From assembly GCF_018812025.1 (NCBI RefSeq), contig NC_063066.1, forward strand, positions 10,959,382-11,023,381: a stretch of 64,000 nucleotides of DNA, read 5' to 3'. This document shows, one piece after another, positions 34,262 to 50,104 of the stretch; within the stretch, counting starts at the first letter, position 1; each line of letters opens with the position of its first letter. Source of the DNA: Megalobrama amblycephala. Lineage: Eukaryota > Chordata > Actinopteri > Cypriniformes > Xenocyprididae. Under the pieces are notes generated by a model. The model saw only the letters and a list, made by a program, of their open reading frames with translations, did not search any database and was not told the origin of the DNA. Made by a program: the position numbers and the translations under genes.

Positions 34262-34460
34262 GTCTTTACTACCTTTCTAGGCCTTGAAAGTGGTAATCGG
34301 TTTGCTTTCTATGGGGGATCAGAAAGCTCTCGGATTTAATCAAAAATATCTTAATTTGTGTTCCAAAGATGAACGTAGGTCTTACGGCTGAACGACAAGA
34401 AGGTGAGTAATTATTGACAGAATTTTCCTTTTTGAGTGAACTAACCATTCAAAGTTGCAA
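34262..34460. repeat. AGTTCACCC-family 3' part
   Basis: TTTCTAGGCCTTGAAAGTGG, AAAATATCTTAATTTGTGTTC, GATGAACGTAGGTCTTACGG, then GGTGAGTAATTATTGACAGA and GAGTGAACTAACC. The same series occurs at 60345-60505. Confidence 0.65.
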
Positions 34461-37206
<2,746 letters not shown>

Positions 37207-37225
37207 CAGTTGAACATGTTCATTT

Positions 37226-37321
37226 CAACCACTTCACTAATGAATCAGATTTTTCTAAGCCTAAAGAGAGAGGTCAGAGTAAAACAAAGTGATTCACTAG
37301 AATGAATCAGACTGTCCAATG

Positions 37322-37418
<97 letters not shown>

Positions 37419-37862
37419 GAGAGAAGACTGTTTAGGATGAACTAATTCACTAAAATGAATAAGACTTTCCAAGGCTGTATAAGAGAGAGAGGACTGAGTT
37501 CAATAAACTGAATCACTAGAATGAATCAAAATTTCTAAGCCTACATAAGAGAAAGAGGACAGAGTACAATGAACCAAATCACTAGAATGAATAAGACGTA
37601 AGAATAAGCCTACATAAAAGAGAGAGGTCAGAGTTAAACAAAGTGATTCACTAGAGAGAGGACTGAGTTCAATTAACTGAATCATTAGAATGAATCAGAC
37701 TTTCCAGTGCTACATATATGGAGAGAGAGGAGCATTTAGGATGAACTGATTCACTAGAAAAAACCTGACTTTTCAAGACTACATCAGAGAAAATGACGGA
37801 AGAGTACAACAAACCATCCATCTACTAGGAAGAACCATTTCACTAGAATGAATCGTTCCAGC
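37226..37862. repeat. Diverged minisatellite, unit about 75 bp, with internal (TA)n
   Basis: Seven to eight diverged tandem copies of a unit whose core is ACTAGAATGAATCAGACTTT, followed by CCTACATAAGAGAGAGAGG and GAGTACAATGAACC-like sequence. Cores are visible near 37297, 37450, 37519, 37582, 37688, 37755 and 37848. A 91-bp TA array (37325-37415) has grown inside one unit. Minus-strand frames reading LIHSSDSV-like repeats are a by-product of the tandem structure and are probably not expressed. Confidence 0.75.
37325..37415. repeat. (TA)n microsatellite inside the minisatellite
   Basis: About 45 uninterrupted TA units. Confidence 0.97.
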
Positions 37863-38313
37863 GCCACAAATAACAGAGTAAGATTAACCGATTCCCCAGA
37901 ATCACATTTCAACACATACACTGTGTGCGAATACATTAATAAAAGTTTTTGGTCGCTATACATAATCTACTCGCTTGCAAGAACCAGCTTCTCAAAAACC
38001 TACACTGTTCTGAAAAATGTACTTCAGGTAGTAGCATTGTTACTTTTAGTTAGTTACTCCACAACACTGACACTGATTTCTTTCACATATGTGGGAGGCA
38101 GTGGAGGAGTCACAGCAAGGAATCGCTCTCTCAGTGAGGTGCAGATGGAAACAAAGAGTTTTTGGTGATTCTTGGGAAGTCAGTTCTGAGAGTCTCGGCC
38201 TCACCTCCCCTCTAGTGGATACACGCTGTCAGTCTTCCATTGCTATGCAGGCTGGAAGCCCTCAAGAAGGCCTGAGGCAGGTGCTGAAGTGATATGTAAG
38301 TGTATTTGTGAGG

Positions 38314-38315
<2 letters not shown>
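37863..38315. other. Unique non-coding sequence
   Basis: No gene. A 106-codon frame at 37848-38168 begins in the minisatellite and has no domain. Confidence 0.3.

Positions 38316-38355
<40 letters not shown>
38316..38355. repeat. (TG)n microsatellite
   Basis: About 20 TG units. Confidence 0.95.
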
Positions 38356-38356
<1 letters not shown>

Positions 38357-39165
38357 AGAGACAGAAAGACTGGACTTATCTGTTCTCATTTGCCTGTCTG
38401 TCAAAAAGCAAGATATTAAGCTCTCTTTTTTTCTTCAACAGATGAATATTAAATCTAGTGTTTACTCGCTGGAAGTGATTTTCCCTGCAGACTTCACACC
38501 TCCTCTGCCCCCCGCTACAGAGAAACGAAACATCCGGCCTATTCGAATTTTTGGCAAAGAGGAAATCGGTTATGAACGGGTCATTTGGAAACATCTGTGG
38601 CCACAATCATTACCTCCCCTCTTCCTCCTCGGCTCTGCTACACCAACAAACATTAGCGCAGCGCTTTCACTCATCTCGCGCTTAGAATTACCATGGTAAC
38701 AGAGCCCTCTGTGAAAACTGACAAACAACAGCGAGCTGGTTGAAGATCTGTCTCGATATTTCATAACAACCACAGACTGAGCCAAGTGTGTGTGCGTGTG
38801 AGTCAGAGATTGACCTGACGATGGAAGCATCTGTCATAACTCTTGTAATCTGTGACGGGAACTGTAGGCTATGTACTGGTATTCAAAGGTGTAAAAAGAG
38901 AAATTAAATTATACTTAAAGTATAGGCAAAATTTTCAACTCAATTAAAAGTCAAAGTATCTACCAAAACTTGAATAAAAGATTTTTTTTTTTTGCATATT
39001 TGCACTGAAGTATTTGTGTAACAGTATTAGAAATACATAACACTGTAAAAATTAATCATTTTATTAATCAGTATTTTTTTTCATGTTTTCCAGTAAAGTT
39101 ACCTGAACAAGTTTATTTAAATTTACTTTAGAAGCAAAATTGTGTAAGATAATATAGATAATATA

Positions 39166-39167
<2 letters not shown>
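38356..39167. other. Unique sequence, candidate conserved element
   Basis: 38430-38720 is balanced, non-repetitive and open in two frames, with a polypyrimidine-CAACAG acceptor-like site at 38430-38441. No donor-bounded exon with a recognisable protein was found, so it is better viewed as a possible conserved non-coding element. 38880-39167 is AT-rich. Confidence 0.3.

Positions 39168-39225
<58 letters not shown>
39168..39225. repeat. (CT)n microsatellite
   Basis: About 29 CT units: a homopurine-homopyrimidine mirror repeat able to form H-DNA. Confidence 0.95.
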
Positions 39226-39227
<2 letters not shown>

Positions 39228-42200
39228 TATATAATATATAAATTATAACAATTAAAAAATAGATATATTACTATTGCAATATTGTACTATAAAACAGTAT
39301 TTAATAATAATAAATCAATAATTTTGCAGAACAACAGTAAAATAACAATACTAATACTAGTACAATACTGCTAATACTGAATGTACCATGTTAATAACAA
39401 TAGATTTTATAAAGAAAATGTATATAGCATATCCTTGTTATTGGCATTTATGTGTTTATATACGTGTATGTGTATATGTATATGTGTGTATATGTATGTG
39501 TATATGTACATATATTACATACTTTTTGTTATAGACATACATTTACCTTTTCTATATATACTGAAAGCTGTGGAATAACCTTTTATTTTTATTAATTTTA
39601 GTACATTTTATGACATTTATATATACATGATAAATGACATTTAGCTATGTGTATCTTTTCTTCTTTATGTATCTCGATATGTTTGATCTGTTATCTTTTC
39701 TCTCTATCTTTTCTCTCTCTCTCTCCACCTGTTGGCTTCTTATGTTATGTCACCTTTCACTCATTCAATAAAAAAAATAAAAATAATAACAATACTAATA
39801 TTTATGGCTGCCTTAATTTCATTGATTTCAAACATCAAACCATTGGAGACCTTAAAGCTTCTCTTTTATAGACAACAGATTACAGTTGTGTTTTCAAATA
39901 AACATTATAAGTGATCCAAAGTCTCTGCATAGATGGAGTTTGAGTAGAAAAGCATTTAGAAGCATTTTTTACACACTTGTGTGTAAATGAACACAGTGCC
40001 ACGCTTTACTTAAACAAAGCGGCCAGTTATTGGCCAGCTGGTGAATATCACTCTTTCAAATACTCGCCAACATCATTTTTTGTTCATCATTTGGTGCACC
40101 CAGGCTGAGATGCTAAGGGTGTTTCACACACAGCCGTTAGATGGAACTTTTACACTAAAATAAGTGAGAATGCTTTAGTATAATTTAATATAACAGAGTA
40201 AAAGTATAGCAATGATATACAATCACTCAAGTACTTTTCCACACCTGTCTATATTCCAGTCATTCTGTACTGAAGTCAGTATGGAGGTGAAGGGTTCATG
40301 GCAGCTCAGAGTAACATCTATGGGTGAAATGACACAGCCCCAGTGGACAGCATGGTGTGAATGGAGGTGAGGGGTGGAGCACAACACATGGGGACAGACG
40401 GAAATTCTGATGCAATGAATCTCTAAGGGATTTTGTTCATGCCAAAAACAACATCTGCTCTTTGCTTTGCACCCATTGCACGTATAAAAGAATCCCTGAG
40501 CTTAGAATCCCTGACTTAGCATGCAATTGCTTCAAAGGAGTCTTTAGATATATAACAAAGGTGAATGGATCTATATCTTCTATAAAGTGCATTTGATTGT
40601 TTCTGAAAGTACTGTGCTTATGGATGCTCTAAAGTTGTCTCAGCATATGAAAATATAGTGGATGCTACCTAAACGCAGTAAGAATAAAAGCAGAGACACC
40701 ATTACTGCCTTGCTTTGTCTCCATTTCTGTCTTTACTCGTGTTTTGCTAAGGCAAGGAATCTGTGTCTTGTGGCGACGAATCATTTCTTCACCCCAAAGT
40801 ACAGGAAACCTTTGACTTTCTGGCCCCCTGATGCATGAAATCTCCTTGTCAGGCTCGGCTGGTCATGGTAATTGGTCTCAATAGGCCAGGGGACAAGATA
40901 AACGGAGAGACGCCATTAAGACTTCACTTCCCGTTGGCATGCAGACCAATCTAGACAGCACAGATGCACTTACTCGTTTCTGCCCACTGCCAAGCAATTT
41001 GCCTTTTCTTACCTCCACAGCTGTCTGAAAGAGCACCAGGCTTAAAGAAATTGAGGATTATTGAGTGGATACTTTAGAAAAAGCCAATTGTACTAATCCT
41101 ATGGATTAGTCATGTTTTTCTTTTTTCTTTTTTTTCTGCAAAGAGACAGTTTGTGCCAAGTTTAATTTCTCAGGAAAGTGGTCATAATGTAACGTTATTG
41201 TTGTGTTTAATTTGCTGTGTTTCTTGACTGTTCAGCCATGACTTCGGATGCAAGGTATTCAAAAAGCCCATTCATTCCTTTGTGCTGCTTTCACTTTGAA
41301 CTCCTCTGAGTATTTAAATATTTTATTGAATAAAGCGCTGAGAGTATAGGAAAAAAATGTGACTAATTTTTGTTTCTCAAGTTAAATACGAAAGCAACCA
41401 AGCAAAGATGCTCTTAGCACTTGAAAAAAAAAAACAAGTTGACTAAAAACTCATCATTAATCTAAGGCTAAACTCACAACAGCTCCTCAAGGAAAATAGC
41501 CTCGTCTTAATTAAACATAACATAAGGCTGGATTACAAATATACTTATATATGCATGTGTACTTTTGTGAATCTCATTTGGCGCTGAAAATGCATGATAA
41601 ATGTCCTGAATTAAAGACAATTCATCCAAGTTCAAAATACTGACTCACTCAAGTGGTTGGTTGGTGATTGTTACTCTCACATATTTCACAGTTTAAAAAA
41701 AAAAGTAGTTTACCCAAAAATGACCAATCTACACCATAAGTGTCATTTTTGATTGAGGAGCTGCGTTCTGGGTTGCATGAATGATTTGATTTGAAAGTAA
41801 ACAATGACTTCAGTTTTAGTCTGTTCCTGTTGAGTTTGGGGGGTAATGTCTTAAAAATGTATAAAATTGAAAGGGGACTGAATCTTCTGAGCTGCTGTAG
41901 TCCAAGAGCTAGGTTTACAGAGTGACACTCCTATAGCACTGACAACATTTACTGAGAGAAAGAAGAATGGTCACTTATCTGCAGAAACCTGTGCACAGGC
42001 AAAAGCTAACAGGCTTAGGAGATAGAGCCCGGCCTCAGCTGTGTAATTGCCTAATCCATTTCTCCTCAGGAAACTCTGGTCTAAAAAGTTCTGCTGAAGC
42101 ACCAGGTAACATCATCGTGACCTATTTCTGCCTTCATCCACTGTTAGTTTAGGTCTGGTGGTGGAATGCTGAATGGCGCTCCACCCAGTGCATCTGTTAG

Positions 42201-43009
42201 GAAGCTTGCTCCTCCTACAGCAGGAGGTCCAGACTGTGGAGAAGACATTTTGAGGTCATACAGTGACAGTGGGGTATGCTGACAAACGACCACCCCTGTG
42301 AACGTCCTCTAGTTTAGAGGGGGGCATCACAAACGAGATAGAGGTGGGGGGGGGGGGGGGGGTCTTATCAAGAGGTCTTAACCACAAAAAATGAACAGGG
42401 TACAATTATCTTAGAGGAGGTCATTTGTCAACGTAGAACTTGTACCTCAGAGGTGACCCTTGTCTCATTCTTGTTGCTAATTCAATCAATAGACCTCCTA
42501 AATAGACTCAGAATTTACAAAAATGTGGAAGGAAAATTTGGAAGGTGAAACTTCACGTGCATTGACTGTAAATGCCGAAGTGATGTTAACCAGTAAATAT
42601 TAGCAAAGAATAATAAGTAATGCTACTGTAAGAAAAATCTGGGCCAAGAGCATGATCTAAAGTGTTCTGTCAGTAAGAGATATATTATCCCAAGTCATTT
42701 ATGTTGAAGTAAATTTAATTAGCTTAAGTAGGGTATTCCTTTGCCATCCATTCAGAGAGTGACTCCTACAGAGGACCTATAAAATAGCACATGACAAGAT
42801 GTCACAATCGCAATTAGTTCCTGGCCTCTGCCATTGACTGCTTCAACAATAAATGTATTTAACAAGGGGGTATTTCAACAGCCAGCACTGCAAATGACCC
42901 AATAAAACTCTGCCTGTATTAGCATATGATTGGATAACAGACAAAAAGCACCGTAATGATCAAAACTAACAAAAGCAAAGCAATATGGTTGCATCAATAA
43001 AATTATATT
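39226..43009. other. Unique sequence, candidate conserved element, (G)17
   Basis: 39226-39640 is AT-rich with TA/TG-like simple sequence at 39455-39515. 40700-41060 is balanced, non-repetitive and the best conserved-element candidate here (blocks around GGTCATGGTAATTGGTCTCA). A run of 17 G lies at 42346-42362. No coding gene, exon with recognisable protein, or clear transposon was found. A weak AGTTCACCC-family fragment may lie at 41700-41760. Confidence 0.3.
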
Positions 43010-43256
43010 AATTCACCAAGTAAAATATCATTTACTCATGCCTTTCCAAACCAATATGACTTTTTCTGCTCTGCTGAGAAAATGCTATTACAATGCAGCA
43101 ACAGCTATCAAGCTTCAAAAAAAAAAAAAAAAGCAAATGAATGACCAAGATAGTCTTCAGAATTTAAACTTTATGTTCCAAGTAAGTAAGTTAAGTTTGG
43201 AATGACATGACTGCAAGTAAATGATGACAGATTTTTTATATTCTGGGTAAACCAAA
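43010..43256. repeat. Decayed AGTTCACCC-family copy
   Basis: AATTCACCAAGTAAAATATC, TTTACTCATGCCTTTCCAAA, then AGTTTGGAATGACATGACTG, GTAAATGATGACAGATTTTT and CTGGGTAAACC preserve the family order in worn form. Confidence 0.5.
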
Positions 43257-44008
43257 TCATTGAGGGCAAAGCTCTCTAATCCAAATACATAATTCATCTG
43301 TTACTCTAAAAACCTTCCACGAACACATTAATAGCAGAAATACAGTAACACTGCATGGCACCAGACTTGAATACCCAGAAAAGGACCTTGACAGAGAGCT
43401 GCCAAGCCACTGGCCTTTATTTTTCAGTCTCAGTGTGACCGAGTGTTCTCTTTCCTCATATTTCTTCAGATAATCCCCCAGCTCAACATTATTAATGCTC
43501 AATTTCACCCAATTATAAGGCTCCTCAGAACTGGAAGGCGGCCAGTGGGGGAAATATGGAGAGAGAAGAGAGTAAGAGACGCAGCTCTGTGTGCGACCAC
43601 TTAATGTGTGGAGGATGTCATCTGAGAACCTGTGATTACTCCCCAACACTTGCAAATAGACATGTGTGCAACCCAATTACACAGCAAAAATGCTTCACAT
43701 TGTTTATCTTCAAGTGATGTCCAGTTCACACGATGAACTGATTTGAGAGTGATGTCCAAGTAACGTGTTAATCCCTCTACCAGGTCCTTGTCACCTGGGT
43801 GCTTCAAGCCCCCTACATCAAGTACATAATAGCACATCTCAAGGCCATAGTGTCTCTCATAAGGTCTGAGAGGCAGCCAACTCCACTTATAATAATGAAA
43901 AAGCCTGTCTTTTTTTATAATGGGTATGCTTATATAGGCCCCCCATCCCAGTAACTCATGCTTTACAAACCTTTGCACTTCACATTGTGTATGATGCCAG
44001 AATTGCAT
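43257..44008 (-). other. Unidentified overlapping ORF pair, possible decayed gene
   Basis: Two minus-strand frames overlap in different phases. The upstream one (44008-43601, 135 codons, ATG) has a protein-like composition rich in Trp, Tyr and Cys, for example KWSWLPLRPYERHYGLEMCY and DVGGLKHPGDKDLVEGL. The downstream one (43676-43257, 139 codons, non-ATG start) includes YNWVKLSINNVELGDYLKKY and a hydrophobic stretch CSVTVFLLLMCSW that could be a membrane segment. A single frameshift near 43640 could join them. An in-frame TAA closes the frame just upstream of the first ATG. I do not recognise a family; a decayed retroelement or virus-derived gene is possible, as is chance. Both frames abut a repeat at 43256. 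Confidence 0.3.
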
Positions 44009-45338
44009 TGATTTTCCATGTTAGGGCAGTGTTCAAATATAGACCTCTGTTAAATCAGGATTACAGAGGTAGATATCTTTGTACTGCCAAATGTATATCT
44101 AAAAGAGGGTAAAAAGGATCAGGAACCTCTAATGATCCTATTTTACATCCAAGCAGATTTAGATAAATGTCATATCATGGCAAAAAAACAAGCTGAGAGC
44201 CTTTTTACAAAACAGATGCATTTTATCATTCATCCAGAATATTGAAACAATGCTCTGGAAAGGAGGGGGCAAATCGATACACTCTTTTGGAGGAATGGCC
44301 TATGAGCGGGTGAGGGAAAATTCCGGAGCAGCGATACGGTGAGCTGAGTCTAAGCACCTGAGGAACTGTAAACTGAATTCATTTGTCTTCACCGGTGCTG
44401 AAGCACAGCCACACACACACACAAAGACACTGGCTGGTCAGTTCGCTGCTCACCTCCACTGAGCCCACAATCTGCCAGCTGTGCAGAACCCTGCCCAGGT
44501 ACAAACCCTTGCTACAGCCCGCACTGATTCTGCAAATTTTCATGTTTTTAGCATAGTCTGTGCTTTAAAAAAGAAAGAAAGAAAAGAAAAAAAATAGCTT
44601 CCCTTCAATTTTGATTTCTGAAAAGTAATTTATGCAATCAACATGTGACTAGGAATCAAGGTCATTCATGAGATAGAAACATAAAATATAGTTAAAGACA
44701 AATCAAGACAATGCAATAAATGACACAAAAATAATAAATCAATAAATATAATAAATAACTAGCAGCAAAAGATGGGCAATTTTGTCTCTATTTTCCCCCA
44801 CTATGAACTGCTTTAATTTGGACCAAGAGATACAGGGGGAGTGGCTTAATTGCAGTGATTGCAGTGGGCAGTGATTGCAGTGGGCAGTGATTGGTCCAGT
44901 TTTTGCTTTGCGATCTCTAACTCAGAATAAAGGTGCATTCCTTCATGCTATGTCATAATTAATGTAATGATTCTGAACTGTAAAAAGCCTTCATGTGCTT
45001 ATAGAACTAATTACAATGTAATGTGCAATAACAATATGTAAACTCATAATGTTCTGAGAGCTATACGACTTGTACCACCTGACCACTGCAGATTTAAAGT
45101 GTGTTCGACTTGAAGCGGCATTATGCAGACCGATCGGTGTATGACATCAAAGTACATTTATGGTAACTGACCCTTCGCCAGGAACCAACCATAACACCAA
45201 ATCCGCCATTTTGTCCGACAAAGCAGTCAGGGGAGTTAGTAGATTAACTTCAGTGGACTTGAACTTGAAAATGGTGTGTACTGACATCTTTGATGAAACA
45301 ACATTCCTTCTGATGTTCTTTCATGTTTATTTGATGCT
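44009..45338. other. Unique non-coding sequence
   Basis: AT-rich with A/G-rich sequence at 44570-44600. A short tandem of GCAGTGATTGCAGTGG lies at 44855-44895, about two and a half copies. No gene. Confidence 0.3.
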
Positions 45339-45569
45339 GCAGTTGTGGTCAGAATTATTGGCACTCTTGGTAAATATGATCAAAGATGACTGTAAAAATA
45401 AATCTGCATTGTTTATCCTTTTGATCTTTAATTCATAAAATTAGCAACAATCTAACCTTTCACTGAAGGGAAAGAACAGAAAGTGTGGGGAAAAAAAAAA
45501 AAAAATCACATTATGAAATAAATGTTTTTCTCCAAAATATGTTGGCTACAATTATTGGCACCCTTTTAT

Positions 45570-46573
45570 TCAATACTTTTTGCAGCCTCCTTTTGCCAAG
45601 ATAACAGCTCTATAATCTTCACCTATAATGCCTGATGAGTTTGGAGAACACCTGACAAGAGATCAGAGACCATTCCTCCATGCAGAATCTCTCCAGATCC
45701 ATCAGATTCCCAGCTCCATGTTGGTGGTGCTTCTCTTCAGTTCACTTTACTCATTTTCTTTAGGGTTCAGGTCAGGGGATTGGGAAGACCATGGCAGAAG
45801 CTTCATTTTGTGCTCAGTGACACATTTTTGTGTTGGTTTTGATGTTTGTTTTGGATCATTGTCCTGATGGAAGATCCAACCATGGCTCATTATTGGATTT
45901 CTAGCAGAAGTGGTCAGGTTTTGATTTTTTATCTGTTGGTATTTGATAGAATCCATGATGCCATGTATCTGAATAAGATGTCCAGGACTTCCAGCAGAAA
46001 AATAGGCCCACAACATTAAAGATCCAGCAGTAGATGTAACCGTGGGCATGGGGTACTTTTTATCCATGTGTGCACCAAACCCATCTGGTGGGTTTGCTGC
46101 CAAAAAGCTCTTTTTTTAGTTTCATCTGACCATAGAAGCCGGTCCCATTTCCCAAGTTCCAATCATGTCTGACAACTGAATATGCTGGAGGTTGTTTCTG
46201 GATGAGAGCAGAGGATTTTTCTTGAAACCCTCCGGAACAACTTGAGGGGATGTAGGTGCTGTTTGATATTTTTTTTATCGCTTTCGGAGACTCAAGACTC
46301 AACTAATCACAGCAATTCTTCAGCTGTGATCCTTGAAGAGTCTTTGTCCACTTAAGCTCTCCTCCTCACCACGCATTAGGACGATTTAGATGCACGTCCT
46401 CTTCCAGGCAGATTTGTAACATCTTTAGTTGATTGGAACTTCTTAATTATTGCCCTGATAGTGGAAATGGGGATTTTCAATGCTTTAGCTATTTTCTTAC
46501 AGCCACTTTCTATTTTGTGAAGCTCGGCAATCTTTTGCTGCACATCAGAACTATATTCTTTGGTTTTACTCAT
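45570..46573 (-). pseudogene. Tc1-family transposase, multiply frameshifted
   Basis: Starts MSKTKEYSSDVQQKIAELHK at 46573, with a helix-turn-helix (KKIAKALKIPISTIRAIIKK) and GRGRASK basic segment, then a stop at about 46376. Later parts appear in other frames: the first catalytic Asp region WSDETKKELFG is encoded near 46095-46130 but out of frame with its neighbours, FHQDNDPKQTSK holds the second Asp, and SPDLNPKENE holds the Glu region. A TGA at 45572-45570 after a CKKY-like end is the likely original stop. Several frameshifts and stops make it dead and older than the elements at 21731 and 30864. Confidence 0.8.
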
Positions 46574-47465
46574 TGTGATGAATGATTACGGGAATTTGGC
46601 CTTTGTGTTTCCTCATGTTTATTCTCCTGTGGAACAGGAAGTCATGGCTGGACAATTTCATGTTCATGATCACCCTGAGGGCTGTTTCATAAAAGATGCT
46701 AAGAAAAGCGAGGATTAAACTCCAAAAGCTGACTTGAATTAGCCTAACAAATGAGTTTGGGCTAAAACAGTTTCATAAAAGGTAATTGAAGTTCACGCAG
46801 TCCCGCTAATTCGATCCAGGTTCGCCTAGTCAAGATAATTTAGCGTGCACGCTTTTCTTAAGCAGCCCGAGAGGTCGATCATGGATCAAATCGATCCACC
46901 ATAGGAAACGGCATACATTTTGTGCTATTTTATGCGTTTGAGACATGGTGTTTTCCTTAGTGCTTTACTTACTTTTCACAAGTTTATTCTCCATTTGTAA
47001 ATGTTAGAAAGTAATGCAAATATTTCCATTTTGAGGCTAAACTTCACATTGAACGAGCGCTGCTGCGCGCATGCGCGCTAAACAGACGGGACGCAATAGA
47101 AGCGCAATAATTCTAAAATATACATTTCGCTAAAATATTTGATGTTGGACATTAAACGTGCCTTATGTACACTTTCAAACCTACAAGTAAGTGTATTTTT
47201 ATGATAGTAACTGTAAATGGACTATTGTAATGGGGTAAATCAATATACTTTGGGACAATTACTGAGTTTAGATTCATCTTACCAATTAAAATTTAGTCTG
47301 TGCATATTCATTTTAATTTTTAATTTTGTGATTTTAATTTCTGCTCTTCTAATAACCATAAAGAGTACTACTGCCAAACAAAACCAGAGAGAAATGTATT
47401 CATATATTTTAAAATAATCTAATTAAATATTGGGCACAAAAAATTTAGCCAGTAAGAAAGGAAAA

Positions 47466-47566
<101 letters not shown>

Positions 47567-48194
47567 CAAAAAGTGTCCTAATCAACCTGAATTCCATATA
47601 TATATATATGAGACCAGAGCATAGATTAAATATGGGCCTTGGAAAAGGCTAGCTGACTTTATTGTGCTTTGACTACAGGGGGAAGTTTCAGTGTGGACAA
47701 CAACCATGCATGCCACTTCAGCAGGCTGCATCTTACTCTGTCACTCTTTTCATAGCTTTTGCTGGCTCTGAAACACTCACTTGGTATTTCTCCTGCTCTT
47801 TGTCTAGCAAAAAATCACTCATCACTTAATGAAAGCTTACAAATGAAGGCCTGATTGTTTCAGGGGCCTTGTCACAGGTTTATTGATTTTGAATTTCTGT
47901 GTTACTTTTGCTATATTTTCACACTTAAAACAATGATTTGGTAATCCTCTTGTATTCTTCTGTGCTAAGAAATAAGTCTCCTGACAGTTCTCTCCCAAGT
48001 GCTTCCATTGTTGTCAGCATTAAGTCTGAGAATGATTCAGTGGGCTATATAACACTTAATTTTTAAGAAATTACTTCTCTTTAAATGTTTTGTTTCTCAT
48101 CATACTTACCTTTTAATAAAATATTAAAATAATAAAAATGTTTTAAACTTACACCAATATATATTTTTATTTAGCACAATTTAGTAAATGTGTG

Positions 48195-48316
<122 letters not shown>

Positions 48317-48708
48317 ATAAAGTCAAATAATTGTATGTGAGAGAGTCAGTTGTAATATCATTGCGTTCCTATTGGTCAGTGTTAGAGGAGCTCAGCTTAG
48401 CCTGACAGTTAGCCTGCTCCGGAGCAGGCTAGCTGCGAAGTGTAAATCTCCATAGTAACTTAATGTAGATTAATTTAGCCTCCCTTCATGCAACCGAGTC
48501 AGGGCTAAATTCAGCCAGGATAACTGGAAAATCCCAGCTTAATCCCTTATCTTGCTTTTGTGCAATACACCCCTGGTGTGCTAAAAAAAAAATGTAAATA
48601 TGATTGGGAATATACTTATTACTTAGATATTTAACTCATAAAAAAGTTCTAGGGGTGCCAATAATTTTGGCCAATGTATTTTGGAGAAAAACATTTATTT
48701 CATAATGT

Positions 48709-50104
48709 GTATTGTTTAAATTTCTTTAAAAATGTCAAAATTTGAGACTTAGTTTCATATCAAAAGTAAGCTGCTCTGTCTGTCGACGTGTTGTCAGTGT
48801 CCTCTTTGGTGTATTTTTCACTGAGTGAGAACTTGATGTGTGGTGTGAGAGCGGCATGGCTTGTCGGACGTAGCAACAGTAACTAAAGGGGGCAGGTCTT
48901 TGCGAACAGTCAATTACGCCATGACGTAAACAGCCATAAAACCTGCTCTGGAGCAGTTAGCCGCAAGTTACCATGGAGATGAACACAGCTAAAAACCAAT
49001 CGACCTTCTTGAGCCCAAAAAACAGAGTTCTTTTCTTTTGAAGATTAGCAGGCAGGTAGCCTGGCAATTTATTATGTGATGGGCTGTTTCCACACACACA
49101 TAAAGTTCCGAGTAAAGGCTTCTCCTCCACTGATTTCCATTCAAACCGAACATTCTTTTGTTATATAGGGATTTATGCGTTTTAGCTAACCCTCTGTTAT
49201 ACTATAATGAAATATTAGAACTCATGAATATAGGCTAATCATGTATACAAATTAAAACAAAAAACAAAAAAACAATTCAATTCTACAGAAAAATATAATA
49301 CAATACATTTGCAAATTATACAAACCCAACACCCAAGCCATCAGTGGCTCTTTAAAGCCACTGGTGTATATTAATAAAAAAAAAATATTAAAAAAAAGAA
49401 TATGTCAGCAAAAACTGTGTAAGCACATTCATCCACAGCAATGCACCTTAGTGGGCATCGTAATTAGGTGCGCAATAAAAATATGAATATATATAAACAT
49501 GCAACGTTCCTTTCGGAGGGTTTATTTATTTATTTATTTTGCAACATTAATTTTTAGAAACACTTGAGAACAATCATGACAAGACATGATAAAAAAATGT
49601 TCCTGCTTTCCCTCATTTATCTTCAATTTTTATTTGGTCTCCTTGTTTTTGCAGACATGAGCAAAAATAGACTTTTGAGACTATAACAGAATATGCCAAC
49701 AAATCCCACTTTTTCTCTTCTCTGCCTCTTTATCTGTTTCTCTCCACCCCAAAATAAACGAGCTGTATACACTGATGTTCCAGATAGTAGTTTGTGTCTG
49801 AACCTGATAAGGTGCTTTGAGAGTGTGTGTTCTCCATGTAGGCTACAGGTGTATGGTCTTCCCTGTTCTTCTCTTCTCCCGCCCCTCCTCTTTATCTCTG
49901 TCTCTGCTCACAGGCTGGTTGGGCCAGATAAACTCAAATCTGGGTGGAACATAAAGAATGTGTTTCCAGTCCTGCAAAAAGACCTTATATACAAACTTTG
50001 CACCATTTTCCGTCTGTTCTACTGGGTACAAAAAGCAACTATTTGATAAAATCAGTGCCATACTTGCTTTAAAAATCATGCTACACACAATTTGTATTTA
50101 TGAT
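48709..50104. other. Spacer with a possible second Harbinger-like fragment
   Basis: 48930-49000 contains CCTGCTCTGGAGCAGTTAGC, closely like the GCCTGCTCCGGAGCAGGCTAGC palindrome at 48412-48433 inside the Harbinger-like element, and both are followed by AAGT-type sequence. The rest is AT-rich; a short TTTA array is at 49523-49540. The 117-codon frame at 49693-50046 has no recognisable domain. Confidence 0.4.

Noticed and set aside
37500..37685. Repeat-containing minus-strand frame with LIHSSDSV-like units as a repeat protein
   Set aside because: The frame is a consequence of the minisatellite unit; units vary in length and shift frame, and no start or splice context supports expression.
38289..38699. 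136-codon frame after a CAACAG acceptor-like site
   Set aside because: The frame begins in a TG microsatellite and the supposed exon has no donor or recognisable protein. Kept only as a conserved-element candidate.
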